Below are positions 32,571-44,233 of a DNA stretch of 64,000 nt, in pieces. Both the position numbers and the translations under genes were made by a program. A model generated the notes under the pieces. The model did no database searches, had not been told where the DNA came from, and worked only from the letters and a program-made list of their open reading frames with translations. Each line of letters starts with the position of its first letter. Position 1 is the first letter of the stretch. Source of the stretch: Vandiemenella viatica (lineage: Eukaryota; Arthropoda; Insecta; Orthoptera; Morabidae); the NCBI GenBank assembly GCA_031002005.1, contig CM061920.1:113388095-113452094 (forward strand), in the 5' to 3' direction.

Positions 32571-33243
32571 GGTTAATTCATTCAGGATAACACCAGACAT
32601 ACATATAAAATTTGCAGGTCAGTCCATTCAAGAGTTAGAGAGAGAGTGTGAAATTTCATGGTTTCCTTATTGATCACAATTGAAATTGGAAACAACATGT
32701 GTTTAATTTTCTAAAGCAATTGTGTGCGTGCATTTACATTTGCAATTTCAGCCTTAGGTGATCTCAGTATGAAAAACTATTTTGCTTGTTGTTGCTCCTT
32801 AGTGTCATGTGAAATACTATTCTGGAATATTCAGGTCATAGTGATAAAGTATGTAGGGACCAGAAGCGTAAATATCTTGGCATAACATTTGATAGTAAAC
32901 TCAATCTGGCAGAACACAATGGGCAGGTGGTAGGAAGAGATTTCAAAGTCCTTCATTTATTGAAGAGGGTGATGAAACAGCCGTCTAGTGATCATGAAGT
33001 CGCATAATGCAGGTAAGGCGCGCAATGCCTCGGTTTGGCCTCCAAATTAGCTTGTTGTTCTCCAGATTTGTTAGTTTGTCTCTAAATGAATTCAGTCTAT
33101 GTCATAATCATTTCTAAAGTATCCGGTTGGCCCTTAAAATGAATAACATGTCGAAAAGTAGCTCAAACTGCCTCAGTGTTACTTACTAAGCTTCTCCGTT
33201 GGTTTTTTTTTTTGATAGATGTGGTCCGCCAGTAATAATAATA
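32571..33243 (+). pseudogene. CR1-like LINE fragment (32845-33005) in unassigned DNA
   Basis: 32845-33000 reads like the CR1 stretch CKYLGITFDNKLN..HIGQV...FKVLHLLERVMR (cf. 20800-20920), for example aaatatcttggcataacatt and agtccttcatttattgaaga. It is a 5'- and 3'-truncated remnant with stops. The remainder (32571-32844 and 33006-33243) is unassigned. Confidence 0.65.
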
Positions 33244-35934
33244 GTCCGAGAGTTGAGGAAAATTTAGGGTAGGTATTTGAGGCAGCGTCAAGATTAGTAT
33301 AACACTTCCATTGTAATTTATGTATACAAAATCGAAGACCTGGCTGAAGGGAATTGGGGCTTAGTCCACCTTTGAATTTTTAACTTTGCAAATTTTTATT
33401 TACAAAAAATGCCCTTGAGGCATTTTGAAATTTCGTATGCAAAAGAAAATAAGAATAAATAAGCCAGATTATTTGGTCGGGCCTAAAATATTGCCAGGCC
33501 GTTTCATAACTGTATTTTTTAATTTTCGAAAAATGTATTTGAGGCACGCAGAGATTTACACAGGATAATATTTACACCTAGAAAGTAATGATTCTGAAAA
33601 GACAGGCGATTTGGGTGGGACTTTACACCTGCCAGGTGATCGGAAATATACGATAGCGCGAGTGAATTGTATATTTGGTGCAGGCTGATTTGAAACGTGT
33701 TGTGGTGCGATTGGCTCTCGCCAGACCACGTGACTCATAGCAAGCGGACAGTTGTTTAAAAAGATTTTGGAGCAGTCGAAAGGTTCTCATTCCGTCAGGA
33801 CACATTGTTGATCGACTGGAAGCCGAATATGTTGCTTCGGTTTCCAATTCTTCAATCCTATGGTAACTGCAGCAATGACCATACCTATCTACGATCTCAA
33901 CAACTTTTCATTATACTTTTTAGTGTCATAGCGAGTGTAATATGTTTATTTATTTTAATTTTCCCACATGAAACATTAAATATTCAGCCAATGAAGAACT
34001 TTTCCTTTCACATTCATTTTTTGTTCTACTGCTATAGTGACAACCACACAATGCTACCGAATAAAAGTCTTTTATTATTTGCGGTGTCGTACATTCACCC
34101 CTCAGTAAATCAGAAGTTTTCAAATTTTCGGCTAATGGTGTCTTTTCCATATCAAAAATAGTTCGTCATAAAATGAAAGCAGCATTTAGGAGAATGTCTT
34201 TTTCTTTTATTAATGATAATAGTTCATCATTAACACAATAACCTTTCGGACCAACGATTTTTTTTATGCGCAAATGTAATTTGTAGTTTTTATTTATATT
34301 TTTTTAAAATTAATTTTGATTCAAAATGAGTTTTACTGAATGCACTATCGTATTTGTCAACCTTCTTTGTAGCAATGTTTGTAATTATATCCAAATAAGT
34401 ATTACATAATGAACTGAAATAATAAAATGATTTATTTTGAAGAATATTTTCATTTATAAAACAGCAAATTTCTTCGAAAGCTTCTTGATGTAGGTTTACA
34501 TTTTTGTGGTAATTCGTTTCCGGTTTTACTTGATACTCTCGCAATTTATTGAAATAATCTTTTCGGCAGGTTCGATGATTATTTATAGTATCTGCAGTTT
34601 GAACTTTTTTTTATCAAATTCAGTATCATTTATAAACACTTTGTACGGAATCAAAGATCATTAAGAGATAGAAGTCATCCTTTGTATTTTTTAGAACTCT
34701 TGCGACAAAAATTACAAACATCTTGATTTGCTGAACTCTCAAAATCTTCTAATTCGTTTTCTTTTAAATTTATGCATGGTGTCTCAGCAATACATTCTAT
34801 ATACCAACACTAACGTTGTTTCGAGATGCTCATGCTTCACCAATACTTTGCTGACCGGTAGTATGTTCTTTGGATATTTCTATAAAAATTATATTACAGA
34901 AAAATATATAGCACAGTAAAAAAATTAAACAAATTATATGTATATATGTGTGTGTGTGTGTAGTATAGTTGGTATAATGAGTCTAAAGATAATTGTTATT
35001 ACAGTACATTATTATGTATGGTAAAAATTAAAATTATATTATACCTTTTGAAGAAGGCAAATCGGATTGAGATGCGTTTTCGACATAATATTTCTTCATT
35101 ACAGCAAGGAAATTTATGAAGCAAGATGAGTAATAACCCTCTTTTATGTTAACATTGTGTGGTAAAATAAAATATTTGTATTTTAACCCATGTTTTTGCC
35201 GAATTTCCAAACTTCACGACTTTTTTGTAAAGTTTTTCACTAAAAACATAAATTCTTCCATTATTTTTTGAGCAAATAACACAAACTAAATGTTCGGCTT
35301 TCATGACAAATGTGTATATTACTATTTTATTTATATATACATAAACAAAATAGGACTTTTATAACTACACGTTTCACTACGAATGTGCTAAAAAATCGTT
35401 TTAAACAACTGTCCGCTTGCTATGAGTCACGTGGTCTGGCGAGAGCCAATCGCACCGCAACACGTTTCAAATCAGCCAGCCGTCAAAATACAATTCACTC
35501 GCGCTACCGTAAAACATTTCCGATCACTTGGCAGGTGTAAAGTCCTACTCAAATCATCTGTCTTTTCAGAATCATTTCTTTCTAGGTGTAAATATTATCC
35601 TGTGTAAATATCAGCGTGCCTCAAATACATTTTTCGGAAATTAAAAAATACAATTTTGAAACGGCCTGGCAATTTTTAGGCCCGACCAAATAATCTGGCT
35701 TATTTATTCTTATTTTCTTTTACATACGAAATTTGAAGATATCAAAATTTCAAAATGCCTCAAGGGCATTTTTTGTAAATAAAAATTTGCAAAGTTAAAA
35801 ATTCAAAGGTGGACTAAGCCCCAATTCCCTTCAGCCAGGTCTTCGATTTTGTATACATAAATTACAATCGAAGTGTTATACAAATTTTGACGCTGCCTCA
35901 AATATCTACCCTAAATTTTTGATAGCTCTCGGAC
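33244..35934. mobile_element. DNA transposon with ~540-bp inverted arms
   Basis: The left arm 33244-33775 and the right arm 35390-35934 are inverted copies, roughly 90 percent alike by eye, starting GTCCGAGAG. AATA stands on both sides (33240-33243 and 35935-35938), suggesting a 4-bp target duplication. The arms include a GC-richer block (gattggctctcgccagacca and its reverse). The interior is AT-rich with degenerate minus-strand coding pieces. A 4-bp duplication would fit Sola, but the low-complexity flank makes this weak. Confidence 0.65.
33950..34850 (-). pseudogene. Degenerate transposon protein pieces
   Basis: Minus-strand frames in the interior of the inverted-arm transposon: at about 34720-34690 DVCNFCRKSSKKYKG (a CxxC pair), at 34544-34290 an 84-codon frame with HEAF/INEN-like helical sequence and no named motif, and at 34150-33950 TPQIIKDFYSVALCGC and SSSLAEYLMFHVGKLK. 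The last resembles a segment shared by many uncharacterised arthropod transposon proteins (FY..L.G....R....SL..D.MF.V..GK), but I cannot name the superfamily. Stops and frameshifts separate the pieces. Confidence 0.4.
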
Positions 35935-37077
35935 AATAAGTATTCAGCCATCGTTGCCTTCAGTGGTTATTTGTGTACTAGCTTCGAGCCCGTCAAAAAT
36001 GACGGTTTGAACGCAATATTCAAGTAATTCATTTTTTTGCAGTTGGTTAATTATACAGAACTAATATTACTTAATGCTAATGGCCTTGATTATGCAATGT
36101 TCTACATATTTCATTTGCAGTTCACATAGCCATACAGTAGTAACTTCTACTGAATTAATGACACCGAAAGTAAAGAACCAATGAAATTAAATCATATTAG
36201 GATTCCCAAAAACTTTTGCTATCCTTGTAATATCAGTTTTATTCCTGGTCCAGGCACAATTCAGCACGTTAAATATGGAACTACTTCCACCCGCTATAAT
36301 TAATGCCTTTGGTCTCGGCTCAATACGAGGCCATTAACCCGGCTCCTGGGGTGGTCAGATCCTCCTTCTCTGTCTGCCACCGGAGTAAATCCTGTCCGGC
36401 GCGTCCTAGTCGCGGGGGTGGGCGCTCTGCACTTCAGTAGGCCGGAGTGTGGAGCGGCTAAGTCCGGCAGGGACCCAGTTCTGCGGGGTATATCGCAGTC
36501 CCCTTGCCCAGGGTTACGGGTGAAGTCCTCAACGGCAACAACGGCGGAGAAGAAGATCTTCGGTACGGCGCTGCTGGCGGATGAGGCAACGGATCCGGAG
36601 TACCGTAGGCGACATTAGGGTTCTACCCGAACAAGTTGGCAACTCCTGCAACCGAGATGGCACTGCACGTGGTGACCCGTTGCCCCTGCAGAACTAGCTG
36701 TCGAGGTCGAGAGGAAGTCACGAATGCTGGGCAAGTTCATGGTTTCTAACTACCGTCTCAGGCGATGTAGTGACGTGGAGAGGACACTTCACACGTACCT
36801 GTCAAGGTGCGGAAACAACACGGGGAGTCACAGTCACCGGTTATAAGCTCTGTGCTGATGGGCGTGCGCACGAGCGCCAGGGGTGATTTCCGTCGGTGGG
36901 ATAGTCCATTGTGGCTAATTGATCAGTTACTGCAGCCCCCAGCCAATTAGGTACTGATCCGCCCCTCATCTTGCGCTTCTATAGGTGTGTGGAGCAGCAA
37001 GCATGTCACAGTGCTTGTAACAACGATGAGAGAAGCAATCACCTGGCAAAAAGAAAAAAAGTTATAAACCATATAAA

Positions 37078-38616
37078 AACCTGATAACGACAACGAGATT
37101 CGCCTCATGGAATGTGAGAACCATGTTACCGGGAACTGACACCCCAACTGATGGCATCCCTGAACTTAGGAAAACATCTATCATCGACAGGGAACTGCTG
37201 AGTTTGCGAGTTGATATCGCTGCCTTGCAAGAGACTCGGCTTTCGGATGAGGGCACTGTTCGTGAACAAAATTACACCTTCTTCTGGAAGGGTAGAGACA
37301 ATGGCGCAAAGCGAGAGCACGGGGTGGGCTTCGCAGTTCACAACAGCTTGTCTAATTACATTGAGACACCCATCTGTGTTTCAGAGAGAATTATGTCTTT
37401 GAGAATAATAACTGCTTCGGGTCCCATAACCCTAATATCAGCTTATGCACCTACTCTAAAGGCCTCTCCAGAAGTTAAAGATTCTTTCTATGAAAGCATA
37501 CGTGCATGTCTAGCAAAAGTACGTGTCTCTGACAAACTTTTTATTCTTGGTGATTTCAATGCAAGAATTGGCAGCAGTTCTGACAACTGGCCGGATTGTA
37601 TCGGCCGCCATGGAATAGGAAAGATAAATGAAAATGGGCAGCGTCTATTGGAACTATGCACATCACATTCCCTCTGCGTATGTAACACCTATTTTCAGAA
37701 TAAGCCTGCTCACAAAGTGTCATGGAAACATCCAAGATCGGGTCACTGGCATCAGCTTGATTTTATCATCACTCGGAGGCGTGATTTGCGTGACGTTCTC
37801 AATGCTAGAACTTATCACAGTGCAGACTGCGACACTGACTACTCTCTGGTAATGGCCAAAACACGTATGATTCCAAAGAAGATCCATTCAGCGAAAAGCA
37901 ACCGCCGCAAAATTAAGTTTAATATCCCAGTCAATCATGATGATGCTTTACACAAACAATTATCAGCCAAAGTAAAAGAGAATCTCAGTCATGCTTTACT
38001 GAGGGACACAGGTAGCGCGCAAGACATGTGGCTTCTAGCGAAAGAAAAACTTTTACAAACTGCTTTAAGCACCTTTGGAACAAAAGATACGTCTCAGAAT
38101 GAATGGTTTGCTGATTACGAGGACAAATTACGTCCATACATTGAGCACAGAAGAGCAGTTCATATAACACTTCTAAACATCCCTAGTGATCAAGCCAAGT
38201 TGGAATACAAGAAAGCTAAAGCAGATCTACAATGTATCACTCGCCGTTGCGTGAATGAGTATTTGACAAACCTCTGCAAGTCCATACAGCAGTACCATGA
38301 TATCGGGGACTACCGAGGCATGTATCAAGGCATCAAGAGTGCAATCGGGCCCACAACCAGGAAACGTGCTGCCCTAAAAGACTTAAATGGGGAACCTATT
38401 GTTGACAAGCAGAAGCAGTTGGAAAGATGGTCAGAACACTACTCAAACCTTTACTCCAGGGCAGTCAGCATAAATCCTGAAGCACTGGATAGTTTACCAA
38501 CTTATCCTACTGCTTTAGAACTCGATGATTTACCTTCACAGGACGAACTTCATTTTTCACTGGAGAGACTCAAACTGGGAAAATTACAGGTCGTGACAAC
38601 CTACCGGCTGAAATAA
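37078..38616 (+). pseudogene. RTE LINE ORF, endonuclease and linker part
   Basis: Open frame of about 510 codons. The reading frame is already open before the GTG at 37114 and contains TRFASWNVRTML, so the true start is upstream. APE-type endonuclease motifs: ALQETRL (catalytic Glu), LISAYAPT, ILGDFNARIG (Asp-Asn) and QLDFIITRRR. The last motif, SDH in active enzymes, reads CDTDYSLV: His is replaced by Tyr, which should abolish nicking. A basic linker follows (EYKKAKADLQCITRR, KSAIGPTTRKRAALKDLNG). A frameshift near 38577 breaks the run into the RT block (GRDNLPAEIIKL in the next frame). Confidence 0.85.
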
Positions 38617-39040
38617 TTAAACTTGATTGTGTTTTTCCGGTCATATATGAACTCCTAAAGCGGTGCTGGTACGAGGGTACAATACCACAGGACATGCGTG
38701 ATGCAGATATTTTTTCCCCGTTATAAGGGCAAAGGTGATAGAGGTGATTGCAACAATTATAGAGGTATATCCCTCTTCAGCATTGCTGGAAAAGCTATCA
38801 CTCGAGTCGTTATGGGAAGACTGGAAACCCTCGCCTCACGTGTCTACCCCGAATCTCAGTGCGGATTTCGCAGCTGGCCGCTCCACGAGTGACATGATCT
38901 TCACTGTCCGCCAACTTCAAGAAAAATGCCGTGAACATCGTGGCCTTTATACATTGCTTTTCTCGATCTAAATAAAGCCTTTTATACAGTTAGCCGTAAC
39001 GGCCTTTACGACATCCTGCACAAAATCGGCTGCCCACCTA
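38617..39040 (+). pseudogene. RTE LINE reverse transcriptase N-terminal blocks, frameshifted
   Basis: Continuation of the RTE ORF in at least three frames: PVIYELLKRCWYEGTIPQDM, then YKGKGDRGDCNNYRGISLFS (38710-38780), QCGFR..RST near 38862-38890, and DLNKAFYTVSRNGLYDIL (38970-39015), which is RT motif A with its Asp. Single-base indels near 38717, 38870 and 38960 explain the shifts. Confidence 0.8.
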
Positions 39041-40263
39041 CGCTGTTGTCTTTAATCAAGGCCTTTCACGATAACATGCAAGGCTCTGTGATATTTGATG
39101 GCGAAGCTTCTGCATCCTTCAAAGTAAACCGAGGTGTACGACAGGGCTGTGTCTTAGCGCCCACACTCTTTGGAATTTTCTTCTCTGTTCTGCCCTTAGT
39201 AGCTTTTAAAAACTGTCACGTTGGAGTACATCTGCATACAAGGAGTGACGGTAGACTTTTTAATATAAGTCTATTGAGATCTACTAAAAAGCGTATTGAA
39301 CTAATTGTTCGTGAACTTCTATATGCTGACGATGCGGCTTTTGTCGCTAATACCGAAGAAGAACTTCAGGAGGCGCTCAATAGATATGGTCATGCATGTC
39401 ATCTGTTCTCAATGAGTGTCAATTCCAAGAAGACGGTTGTCATGGTTCAGGGCACAGACCGTCTTCCAAAAATAACATTGGAAGGCATCCCTCTTCAAGT
39501 AGTAGAATACTTCCAGTATCTTGGCTCCATCACTACATCCAACCAGTCCATTCAAAAGGAGATTGACGCACGAATTGGCAAAGCCGCAACGACCTTTGGC
39601 AAGCTATCCACACGTGTCTGGAGAAACCCCAAGCTAACTCTCTCCACCAAAATTCTAGTATACCAGACGTGTGTCCTGAGCATCTTACTGTACGCAGCTG
39701 AGACGTGGTCCACTTACGCCTGGCAAGAGAGACAGCTGAACGCTTTCCATATGCGCTGCCTGCGGACAATACTTGGAGTCACGTGGCAGGACAAAATGAG
39801 CAATGAGAGTGTTCTGTCTACCACGAAGTGTCACAGTATTACTGCCACCCTAAAACAAAGACGACTTCGCTGGCTTGGCCACGTCCATAGAATGGACCCT
39901 GGGAGACTACCACGGAATGTCATGCTCAGTCAGATTGCTAATATCAAGAGACCTGTAGGGCGCCCGATGCTAAGGTTTAAGGACACCTGCAAACGTGATT
40001 TGGAGAGCTTCTTCAGACGCACTTCTGAATGGGAATCTTACGCCAGCACGAGACCCTTATGGCGTCATCATATCACCACCGGCATGTCCAAATATGACAA
40101 AGCATGGTTGGATACAATAAAGCTGAAAAAGCTTCGTAACAGGGAAGTACATCCACCGGATCCCTCTTTCGTGTGCGATAGATGTGGCAAAATTTGTCGC
40201 GCCCCCATCGGACTATTCAGCCACAAAAGAAGATGCGATGCACTCAACCCAAGTGATAGCTAA
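39041..40263 (+). pseudogene. RTE LINE reverse transcriptase core and C-terminal zinc finger
   Basis: A 405-codon frame: GVRQGCVLAPTLFGIFF (motif B), LLYADDAAFVAN (motif C, YADD catalytic pair intact), SKKTVVMVQG, VEYFQYLGSITT and AAETWSTYAWQERQLNAFH. Then come the RTE-specific tail LRWLGHVHRMDPGRLPRNV and a C-terminal zinc finger CDRCGKICRAPIGLFSHKRRC. It ends with a stop at 40261-40263. This part alone is intact, but its N-terminal RT blocks lie in other frames, so no functional enzyme can be made. Confidence 0.9.
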
Positions 40264-41692
40264 GTCGCTACAACTACCATCTGTGAAGATGCTGTGGCCA
40301 ATATTAGTAACATAGTGCTTATGAAAGCAGTTTAATTGGTTTGTAAAACTCATTTCAGAGTAAATTATGCTGTAAAAAAAATGTGTCAGTTGCGAGTCTG
40401 GTCATCTTAACCACAACCTCCACTAATATTGCGTTCGAAAATCATAGCTTCTATTACCCTCATATGAATAATGATGGGTATCACTTATGGTGATAGTAGG
40501 AATTTATTCAGGAAAAGCTTGCAAGGAAAAATGAATAACAGTCGGGTCTACTGGAGATCGCGATTCCGCCAAAATAACATTCAGTAATGGCGTAATAAAA
40601 CTGATGTAGTCAATCGCAAGACATATTATTTTCAAGCAGTAATTCCGTTGTAATACAGTCTGTACCATTATTTTCAAGCAGCAATTAGGTTGTATTACAG
40701 CCTGGACCAGCATAACACAGTTAAATGTTTTTCGGGAAGTATTTGTAGAGGAGTCTTGCGTTTTACCACGGCAATTCCTGGTGGAATCACGATCTCCTGT
40801 ATTCACGATTTATTTACTTTACTTTATTTTACTTTAAATGACGAAAAGTATAATATCAAAAACGGATAAATGTGAACAAATACCACTAACGAAAGTGTTT
40901 GGTAAAATATTCAAAAAGGAAATAAACCGTAATAAATAAACTTTAATCAAGCAGCAACATTATCGAAAGATGTAATTAAATTAAAATTGAGCATAGGCCG
41001 GAATGAGATTTGGAATTTACCAATAGCAGAGACCTTGTGGTTGCGTATTTATTAAACTGTGTATATAATGTCTAATATCTCTGCTCGCCACTATTTGGCT
41101 GCAAGAATATCATTGTAGAATTGCCATTTATGAATTGTGAAGGGTTAGTGTATCTACTTAGTTTATGGTCTAGGATTGGCTTATCAGCTTTTTCTTATAT
41201 TTGAATATTTCCTTCTTTAAAAAACAACATTATGTGTTTCTAATATCACTGCTATTTTGCGGCAATAATATCGTTGTTGAATTGCGAGTGTCACATCTCT
41301 TAAATAGTCATATCCTTGATGTTTTAAATCTGATAAAAAGTGTTATCTTAAATCTCATTTAATAGCTAACACATGTATCAAAAACTAAGGGTATCATATA
41401 TAACGGTAGTAGGAATTTATTATGGAAAAGCTTATAAGGAGAAACGAATAAGTCAACTTTAATGATATCTTTCGTTATATGAACACGTTACTCTGGTTAG
41501 ATTATCAGAGTATTTGGTTAGGATTTTAAAATAAATAAATACTTTTCACTATAGATGACGGAGACTATAATTTCGAAAACGGATAAGTGTTATTTATTTG
41601 ACTAATACAATTCGTATTAAGTTTCTGAGAGTTTTTAGTAAACTTCTTTGTTTCTTACCGTCTGCCAAATGTTAGGTAATTGTTTAACCTAA

Positions 41693-42471
41693 AGCTGGGT
41701 ATCCACTACGCGCGGCAAACCCTCGAACACTGGCTCGCGCGGCGATACCTGGCTTGGTGCCAGGTATCGCCGCGCGAACCAATGTTCGAGGGTTTCTGTT
41801 GACAAGCGCGGCTGCCGCACGCGGCAACGCAACCCAGCCAGAGTTGCGCGGGAAGCAATGCAGGCACAGTCAGTTTTCGCGACCATTTTTACTGAGATTT
41901 CCGCAAGTAAGAATACGAGTGATGCTATATTCTGTCCTGCAGGCTACCATATGGCATATATTGTAGATATACACAGCACAAATCAATAAATTATACCGTG
42001 GGGATCGTTATAAGTGTTAAATAATAAATAATTACCAGAACCAGTAATAAGACTTTTAACTATTCTTGATCTTTCTCTTCTGTATGATGCCAGAAGCGTA
42101 GTCATCTTCTTCTTTAAGTCGGAAACGGGTAAGCCCATTGCTGAACTATCTCCTTCCATGCATCGTCCCTGAGCGTTTTGTTGTGGTAATCTGCACATTT
42201 ACTATTCCACAAAAAATCTTTTGCACCATACAAGTATTAAAAATCGACACTTTTCGTTGTTCATGGCAGTAAACTGTCACTGTGCCGCGCGACCCAATTA
42301 GTGGGGACCCTTTGCCGCGCGCCTATAGACCGACAGAGAATGGCTCGCAGTGCAGCATGTTCGACCGTGCCAAAGTTCGAGCTGGCTCGCGTGTCAACAG
42401 CGTATCCATTATGCGCGGCTGCCGCGCGAGCCAATGTTCGAGGGTTTGCCGCGCGTAGTGGATACGCAGCT
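41693..42471. mobile_element. PIF/Harbinger-like element with TAA target duplication
   Basis: The ends AGCTGGGTATCCACTACGCG and (right, reversed) AGCTGCGTATCCACTACGCG extend inward as inverted repeats through ccctcgaaca. TAA flanks at 41690-41692 and 42472-42474; Helitron D lacks the insertion (taacctagtcc in reverse at the same place), giving an empty site. The left end also carries a strong internal palindrome (41718-41795, ccctcgaacactggctcgcg and its reverse) with arms of about 33 bp. A MADF remnant lies inside. The element is 779 bp, so it is a deletion derivative. Confidence 0.75.
42035..42238 (-). pseudogene. MADF-domain (Myb/SANT-like) DNA-binding protein remnant
   Basis: Minus strand from 42234: YGAKDFLWNSKCADYHNKTL then RDDAWKEIVQQWAYPFPT, the core of a MADF domain (LW....DY.N...RD.AW..I). 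After one frameshift near 42120 it continues LKKKMTTLLASYRRERSRIV, the third-helix region (LK.KM..LR..YRRE). MADF or Myb-like proteins accompany PIF/Harbinger transposases and help them bind DNA. No transposase is left here. Confidence 0.75.
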
Positions 42472-42702
42472 TAATCCTTATAACTGATACAGATAAAATA
42501 GCCAAAATATTTCAACCCCTTCTCCTTACATGAATTTCTGCGTCTAGCTGTAAATAAACAAAAAGCAAGATGATGGTATGAATGTAATATGGTGGTAGTT
42601 GATTGGCGAGTGAACGCTGGCACGTGACCGTTCTCTAACCAATAGCTGTAGTAGCTGTAGACGACGTCCCCAGACTACAGATTAGCGTTTTATATAATAG
42701 GA

Positions 42703-43121
42703 TGTGAGAGCGAGATCGGCCTGTTTGTTGTTGCTGTTTGAGAAGTAATAAGTGAATGATTTTAGGAAGCTTTTGTCTGAGTAAAGGCAGTAATTATATG
42801 TTGACCTTTGAGCCGTAAATTCAGTTATTAATGCAAAGACGTGTCATTTTCTCTTCAGTGCCAATTATTTGGAATCGGACAAATTGTATGTTGGGTTTTT
42901 TATATTAAATGATTTATAACTTAATCCGCACGTGTTTGGTCTCATTTTCACACTCGCAGACTAAAGAATCCACAACCGCACATCCTGCTATTATGTTGTG
43001 TTTGAGAGTAATATTGCTAATTTTTATGTTGGTAAGAGAAGTAATATCATAAAGAAGAGCGAACGATAGCAAGCTTCAAGAGGTAAGCGATGCTAATGTT
43101 ATGTGCTTATGCGTGGGTTTA
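42703..43121. other. Unassigned AT-rich DNA
   Basis: About 420 bp flanking Helitron E on its 5' side. No gene or repeat family could be named. Confidence 0.5.
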
Positions 43122-43949
43122 ATTTTAATTTAATTTAATTTAATCGCAATGGAGCACAGGCTCCGGTGGCAATTTCCCTACACACCCATCTTCCCCCTAT
43201 CCTGCACCTACCTACATTTGCCCTCTAAAAATGTTATCTTTAAATTCTTTCAAAGTTTTCGGTAAATTATTCATCATTTCTCTTGGTAACTCATTCCAAT
43301 CCCTGACACCCTTACCTAAAAAAGAGAATCTTCCTACACCCTTGTGAGTGAAATCGAGTGCCAGCTTGTGGTCATGGTCATCTTTTCCCTTCCATGCACT
43401 ACTTTTCATACATATTGCAATATCTTTCCATGCCTCATCGCCAGTATATGCCCTGTACACTCCCATGACCCTCCTCATTCTCCTCCTGTCTTGCAATGAA
43501 TCCCATTCCAGCTCCTTTATCATATCCGTCACTGATTGCATTCTGCGATAATTTCCAGAAACAAATCTAGCAGCCCTTTTTTGCACCCTCTCCAACTCCT
43601 GTATTTGATACGTAAAATGAGGGTCCCATACTACACTACCATATGCGAGCAATGGTCTGACCAAAGTTTTGTAACCCAATTCCTTGACTTCTCTCGTACA
43701 TCCCCTCATCACTTTCTCCAACAAGTGGAGAACTTTGACACCTTTTCCTACCACCTGTCCAATGTGTCCAGCCCAGTTAAGTTTGTTATCAAATGTAATT
43801 CCAAGATATTTACATTTCAAGTCTTCAGCAAGCAATTATTTCCCCACCTTATATTCATAATTAACCTTTTGTTTTTTATTTTTGTATCTAATAAGCTGAC
43901 TCTTCTTTGTATTTATCTTCATTCCATGTTTACCAACCCGATTAGATAT
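43122..43949 (-). pseudogene. CR1-like LINE copy 4, 5'-truncated
   Basis: Minus-strand 3' third of the CR1-like element. The 3' terminal ATTAA repeat lies at 43122-43144 on the plus strand as ttaatttaat, then the 3' UTR, then a 207-codon frame (43835-43212) with CKYLGITFDNKLNWAGHIG, VRPLLAYGSVVWDPHF, RRAARFVSGNYRRM and GKGVRDWNELPREM. Unlike copies 2 and 3 it keeps the 11 bases encoding the LVRP stretch. It is truncated at 43949 inside the GMKIN block. It shows the undamaged C-terminal domain of the family. Confidence 0.9.
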
Positions 43950-44091
43950 GAAATGAAACTTTATCGCAGTTTGGTAATTTCTGCGCAATCAGATAATTAT
44001 CTGGTGTCAGAACCTAGAAATAAAATCTTCTGGCTAATAATCTCCTTCCCCCCCCCCTCCCCCTATTTTCATTGCAACTAAACTTAAAGTT

Positions 44092-44233
44092 TTTTATAAT
44101 ATGATATCGAAATAAAATTGTATTAGTCTTAGTATCTATGCTGTCCGTGGATATTGCATATTCTCTGTGGTGAATAAAACAGAAGATGTGTTGTTGCATT
44201 CTTGCTTAACCGTTAAACGGACGTGTTTTAATA
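44092..44233 (+). repeat. 5' LTR of copia-type element
   Basis: 142 bp, starting TTTTATAATATG (the 3' copy has TGTTATAATATG, so the TG start is mutated) and ending CGTGTTTTAATA. An AATAAAAC signal lies at 44173-44180. Confidence 0.95.

Larger units (their letters stand above)
36313..40303 (+). mobile_element. RTE-type LINE, nearly full length
   Basis: The GC-rich 5' UTR (36313-37080, e.g. ggggtatatcgcagtcccct) is followed by one ORF with APE endonuclease, RT and a C-terminal zinc finger. The 3' end near 40290 has no poly-A. The borders are inferred from the collinear Helitron D. The single-ORF design and ALQETR/GDFNARIG motifs mark the RTE clade (proteins often annotated as craniofacial development protein 2-like). 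It is broken in the RT by several frameshifts, so inactive. Confidence 0.85.
35978..42702 (-). mobile_element. Non-autonomous Helitron-like element E with nested RTE and Harbinger insertions
   Basis: The minus-strand 5' end TCCTATTATATAAAACGC at 42702 is preceded by A. The 3' end is CTAG (35981-35978) followed by T, with hairpin CCCGTCA-AAAA-TGACGG at 35989-36005. The sequence is collinear with Helitron D (9016-11107) except for the RTE LINE (about 36313-40303) and the 779-bp Harbinger-like element (41693-42471). Without these it is about 2.0 kb. Stretches 40304-41690 and 36006-36312 are AT-rich with no genes. The 100-codon minus ORF at 40504-40806 lies in repeat sequence shared with D and is not a gene. 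Confidence 0.7.

Noticed and set aside
43536..44081. 181-codon plus-strand ORF
   Set aside because: Antisense of LINE copy 4 running into flanking DNA; no domain of its own.
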